A stretch of DNA of 64,000 nucleotides, from NCBI RefSeq assembly GCF_035582795.1, contig NC_134366.1, positions 174,844,362-174,908,361 of the forward strand, read 5' to 3'. Below are positions 59,296 to 64,000 of this stretch, piece by piece (the first letter of the stretch is position 1; the number at the start of each line of letters is the position of its first letter). The position numbers and the translations under genes were made by a program. Origin of the DNA: Mycteria americana. Its lineage: Eukaryota > Chordata > Aves > Ciconiiformes > Ciconiidae. The notes under the pieces are model-generated. The model was not told the DNA's origin. It saw only the letters and a list, made by a program, of their open reading frames with translations, and searched no databases.

Positions 59296-61463
59296 ATGCT
59301 GTTCCCATTCTACAGATGAGAAGAGACCTCGATGTGTTAAAAGTCATGTGGTAAAGTGATACTGGAGCCTGGGACCTCAGCTCTCTGGGCCACAACTGGT
59401 TTTGACCATGCAGTCCCCTTCCTCTTTACCACTGAGGAGTATAGAAAAAGCTCTGCGTTGAAGCTAGATGCCTTCCTTACGGTGTAGCCCCTACAGAAAA
59501 CACGCATGTCTGGTCCATTTGTGCTCTTGTCGGATGCACGCGGTTTCTGGGCTGCCTCTTCCCGAGGTGATGACATTTCTCTGTCTGCCTCGTTGCATTT
59601 TTATTGATCTTCCCTCTCTGCTCTGCGCTCTGCTTGAATGTAAATGACTTCCACGGGCAACGTGTTTGGAAACCCAAGCTTTTCACCATCCGGAAACGTT
59701 ACTTACTGTGCGAATTGAAGCTATAGTATTATGATTTTTATTGATCTTTCTGTAGCGCTTCTTGCAAGCCTGAGAGCACTTCGCACACAGTTGGGAGAGA
59801 TCATTGCATTAGATGGAAAAGTGCAATCGCTTATTGACTGCAATGTGGCAGTCTCCTTTCTAGCAGAGAAGGATGGACAATAGGGTGTGTTTTAAATAAT
59901 GGTGGAATTCAGGTTACTAGAGTCAACCCACAGTCCGTCCAAGATGTTTAGACAAATAGTCCCTCTTTTGAAGTCTAAATCCTTTAAAAGAATACAAATG
60001 AAACAGCAACGCACTGTCCCTGGCAGCTTGCTGAGATGCAGAGTTACACGTGGACTCGAAAGGGAAAATGCTGTTTCTTGAAGAGCCTGCCTTGCTTCCT
60101 TTCGGTATGCTGCGGGTTTTCATTTTTCTTTGGTGTCCATCTGTTAAATTACTCACGTTGAGGAACGCATCTCAAGCTGGCCAAGCAGCGCACTGAGCAC
60201 ACACGCAAGGCTTTGGAGGATGTACGGATGTATCATCGGTTTTATTAGTAATTAGGCTGTCTCTTAAGTACTTTCTGAATCCTGTTGCCAACCTGAAGTT
60301 GGCTTTCTGGATGCTGTTGTTCTGCTTCATAAGCTTCTTTGCTCCCTTTAATCTAACGTGTGCATCTGTGAATCCATGTCCCCTCAAAGGCAGGGACAGG
60401 AGAAATCCTGTAGAGACTTCTCCATGTGCCTGGTGCACTGCAGTGGCTGAGGCTTTAAAAAAAATAATAATATAACAAAAACACAAACGCCTCTTACTCT
60501 GGCAACATTTAATGTGGTCAGGAACCCTTGGGAAGAATTAGAGGGGGGAAAAAAAAAAAAAAAACCACACCAGGCAGGAAAATCACTGTTTGGAGCAGAG
60601 GAGTTGAGGGATTTGTGTGCACGCATCTCTGACCAGATCAGCAGGCTCTCGGGGAGGCGTGTGGTTTTCTTCCACTTCCCAGAAAAATAGTGGGATTTGG
60701 GTGAAACGAGCACGGAGGAGGTTGTTTGCTGAGGCTGCTGGACTCTGATTTCTCTGCTTTGCATCCGCTTGATTAAGCATGACCTCTGCTACTTGCTGCT
60801 TGGGGTTTTGGTGGGTTTTTTGTTTTTTTTTTTTTTTTTTTGAGTTGAGATCATCTTTCAGCCCTCGCTGGAGTTAAATCTAGTTGCTGTACGGAGAAGG
60901 GAGCAGGTCGGCTCCCCACGGTCCCTGGCAGCCTGCGTTGCTGTGGGTATTGCAAAAAGGGAGCATGGGGAAGAGAACAAGAGGTTGCTCAAGTTGCAGG
61001 AGCTACCTCGGGCTTCTGGTGGTTGTCTCTCAAGGACATCCACCGCGCTGGCAGCTGAACACCTAAAGAGCCGTTCACTCGGCAAGCTTTCTTTTTAATG
61101 CAGTTTTCCTTTTGAAGGTGGGAAGGAGACTGAGGTCTGAGTCATTTGAAACCCATCCCCTTTGCAATGTCCCCGGTGGGTTTCCTGCCTTTCTCCTTCA
61201 TGGCAAGGTATCTCAATGCTTATTTGAAAGGTGACGCTTCCTCTACCTCTCCAGTTCCTACAAAACCTTCCCTTCAACTTTTTGACCTCTACCTAAGGCC
61301 TGCTGTGGGAAATAAGAGCAGGTGTATCTCGGTATGCCAGTCAATGTCCAAGAGTAGTATCAAAGCACTGGGACTGGTAGAGCTCGGGTTTTTTTCCTTT
61401 GCCTGGCTTTGGAGAGAGCAGGAAGGTGCTTCTTTGCTTCCTTGCACTAGGCAGGACTCGCCA
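59296..61463 (+). other. Intronic sequence, nothing recognised
   Basis: It includes A17 near 60548-60564 and a long T tract near 60823-60840. No exon or RNA gene was recognised. Confidence 0.45.
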
Positions 61464-61501
61464 TTTAGAAGGATCTCCATCCAGAGTTATGCACTGGGAC
61501 T
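61464..61501 (+). repeat. Direct repeat left of a CR1 (38 bp)
   Basis: Starts TTTAGAAGGATCTCCAT. It is repeated with three mismatches at 61847-61884, on the other side of the CR1. Confidence 0.85.
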
Positions 61502-61504
61502 TGC

Positions 61505-61845
61505 CATTTAGGATCATAGGATGGTTTGGGCTGGAAGGGACCTTTGAAGGTCATCTAGTCCAACCCCCTGCAAGGAGCAGGGACATCTTCAACTCGAGCA
61601 GGTTGCTCAGAGCCCCGTCCAACCTGACCTTGGATGTTTCCAGGGATGGGGCATCGACCACCTCTCTGGGCTACCTGGGCCAGGGTTTCACCACCCTCAT
61701 CATAAAACATTTCTTCCTTAGATCTAGTCTGAATCTCCCCTCTTTTAGTTTAAAACCATTCCCCCTTGTCCTATCGCTACAGGCCCTGCTAAAAACTCTG
61801 TCCCATCTTTTTTTATCAGCTCCCTTTAAGTTCTGAAAGGCCACA
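61505..61845 (-). mobile_element. CR1 3' fragment, minus strand, between 38-bp direct repeats
   Basis: It begins with the CR1 3' end (ATTTAGGATCATAGGATGGTT) and runs through CATCTAGTCCAACCCCCTGC, CATTTCTTCCTTAGATCTAG and CTTTAAGTTCTGAAAGGCCAC. It matches the fragment at 43,883-44,232 closely, so it belongs to the same subfamily. About 340 bp, 5'-truncated. Confidence 0.92.
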
Positions 61846-61846
61846 G

Positions 61847-61884
61847 TTTAGAAGGATCTCCATGCAGAGCTATGCATTGGGACT
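61847..61884 (+). repeat. Direct repeat right of a CR1 (38 bp)
   Basis: Second copy of the 61464-61501 sequence, 35 of 38 positions identical; ends TGCATTGGGACT. Confidence 0.85.
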
Positions 61885-64000
61885 GGCTGAGCAGTGGCCA
61901 CCAAAGGTATGTTTCTGGAGAAGGCTGCAGGCAGACGTTTGCTCTCCTAGTGCTCCGAGCTGCCTTGATGATAATCCAGCTCTGGTGCAGAAGACACGCA
62001 GCACTGACAGTGAGGTGCTGGACCTTGATGGAGCTTCCTGACTCAGGCTCTGCCGTGCATGGGTGAGAAACTCTGCTTGCTGGGTCGCAGCAAGCTCAGC
62101 TGGGGTGGAGGTCTTGCATTGCTGACTTGCAGTCTCCTGTGTGGATGACACCAGGACCAGAGTAGCTTGCATCATGATGAGTGTGTCCCTAATTGAGTGT
62201 GGCTTGATGAAATTGAGCAGTGGGGTAGCAAAAGCGTATAGGAAGCTCTTTGGTTTTATAAATTTCAGATTCAAAGGACTTTCATTACACCCCCCTGCCC
62301 CACCCAAGGCTGCAGAGAGCGTTCGGTTCCCTACTTCCACCTTCTGTGCCATTTTCAAGAGATGCTGTTGAATCTGTCAGAGCTCCTAACAGCACTGCTA
62401 TAAGGCTGTACGGAAAAATTGCAAATGAGTACATCAACACTGCTTTCATTTAGAAGCCTTTTCTTTTCCCCTTCTAGTTCTGCATATCTAATGTCTCCTT
62501 AATGTCACCTTGAGGAATCTATATTGTAGTGTGACTGTTCAGTGCAGTGGATCGTATGTGTGGAAGTAGGTGGAGCATGTGCTCAAAAAATATCCCCCCC
62601 TGAAAAAAAAAAAGTGGTTTAGAGAACACCTTAGCACATTTTCTGGTTTAGACTTTTTTTTTGTAGTAGGAAGTTCTCTAGGTCTTTGTTCAAGGTAAGT
62701 AACGTGCTTAGAACTTCAAACCATGACAAGTGCCTCTGCAGTAATTATTTTTCTGTCAAACTTGAGCTCGCCTAAGCAATGCACCTTTCTTCTTCAGTTG
62801 GAAGGGAGAAGGTGCGTGGACAGAGCTTTTCATTACAAATAGAAGTGGGAATAGGCTCTGTAAGAAGAGGAGACTTGTTCTGAATGTGTTGATCAGGGTT
62901 TTAAAGCCACCTGGATTGAGAAGGTACAATGCCTGCCTTACTCAAAATCTGTTCTAGAAATTCAACAACTCAATTGTTGCAGCCTTTTCTCAAGAATAAA
63001 TGATTTCTTGGCAAATCCCTGCACCTCTGCGTCACCTCTGCTTCTAACGCTGATGTTCTCCGCTGCTCCTTTTCACTACCATGGGATGGACTTCCAACCT
63101 GAGGCAAGACTCTTAACAAAAGCAGCTCTTCTATGAGTTGTTTTAACAGTGTTAAAAAGTAAGGTCTTGTAGTGGAGACTGAAAATTCAGGTCTGGGAAC
63201 AAGGTTGACTGTTCACTACTAAAAGCAGAGTGCAGAATGAGGTTGAGGCGGCCTTGTGTGCAGAAGACTATAGGAGGAACATAGGATAATGCAGTGGGGG
63301 GAAACCAGGGCTTGTTTTGTCATCTGCACAGTCCCCCAGGTTGTCTTCTGAAAAGATGACACTCCAAACAGGAGACTAATACAAACCCTTGGAAGAAACC
63401 AAGCTTGGTGTGCAGGAGGAACAGGTTTGGCAGCAGAACCCTCTATTGTCTGATGCTTCTCTACGTAGGAAGCATCTGATCCAGTCCTGTAAGCCACAGG
63501 TTATATTCGTCTCGCCGTGGCTGCCTCGTTTCACAAGGCCAGTACTACTAGGCGTACTTGTGAACGTTCCTGTCTGTTAAATGGGAACTTGTTGAAGGTT
63601 GCTCCAAAAGTGGATCGAAGATGGTTAGAGATAGTGCTCCAAAACATGAAGGAAAGCGTGGCTGGAATTCATGGGCAGTAGCTATCTATTTGGGATGCTG
63701 TGCGGTCATAAACAGTCTCGCCTGATCTTGCCTGAATATGGATGAGCTTTCCATCAGCTCCTGCCCGTGCACCACCGCGGGCGTTATTTGACTGTTCCTC
63801 GAGCGTGTTACTTTAGTGAATCAATGTGTCTTATAAGCAAATGGAGGGGTCTGTAGCCATTGGAATCTTGAGGTACCTATCCTTTTAGCAATAAGGGAAA
63901 TATAAAAAATCTGTATATGTACTTTTGGATACTCCTGGCATATGTGTCTCCATCTGCACTTAGAGTATGCGGATAATGTGGCTAAAAACACACTTGCAGA
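61885..64000 (+). other. Intronic sequence to the window end, nothing recognised
   Basis: About 2.1 kb of AT-average DNA with short frames only. No exon, RNA gene or repeat signature was recognised. Confidence 0.45.

Overview
The window is bird nuclear DNA. It holds corneous beta-protein (feather-type beta-keratin) genes with the standard avian layout: a short non-coding exon 1, an intron ending about 20 nt before the ATG, and a single small coding exon. It also holds many copies of CR1, the main bird/reptile non-LTR retrotransposon, recognisable by the TCATAGAATCATAGAAT-type 3' end and by reverse-transcriptase fragments. GC- and CpG-rich stretches fit a microchromosome-like region. The species cannot be fixed from the sequence.

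Region 1 (1-36,874) is a head-to-tail tandem array with a period of 4,321-4,329 bp, and it runs off the left edge of the window. Each unit holds one + strand keratin gene of 102 codons, followed by old minus-strand CR1 remnants that were amplified together with it. Eight intact genes are present, and I saw no nucleotide difference between their coding exons. A ninth unit stops just upstream of its TATA box: its gene has been deleted and its promoter is joined to a diverged keratin 3' flank. Variants outside the genes are reshuffled between units, which indicates conversion or unequal exchange.

Region 2 (36,875-50,450) is AT-richer, non-homogenised flank. It begins with a diverged copy of the units' 3' flank and then a long minus-strand CR1 carrying two later sense CR1 insertions. 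It also contains a possible CCAAT/heat-shock-element cluster, a decayed minisatellite of about 53 bp period, further CR1 pieces, and a cluster of AGGTCA half-sites. No intact gene was recognised here.

Region 3 (50,460-52,000) is a G-rich minisatellite, then about 600 bp of alternating purine-pyrimidine sequence, then a CpG-island promoter. The promoter precedes a short first coding exon of a + strand gene (ATGGCGGAGAG followed by GTGAGA). Its continuation is not visible, so the gene is not named.

Region 4 (52,001-64,000) reads as intron 1 of that gene. It starts with a striking 33-bp perfect hairpin and about 1 kb packed with G-runs, followed by ordinary intronic sequence with poly(T) tracts and CR1 fragments. 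One of these CR1 fragments is flanked by 38-bp direct repeats.
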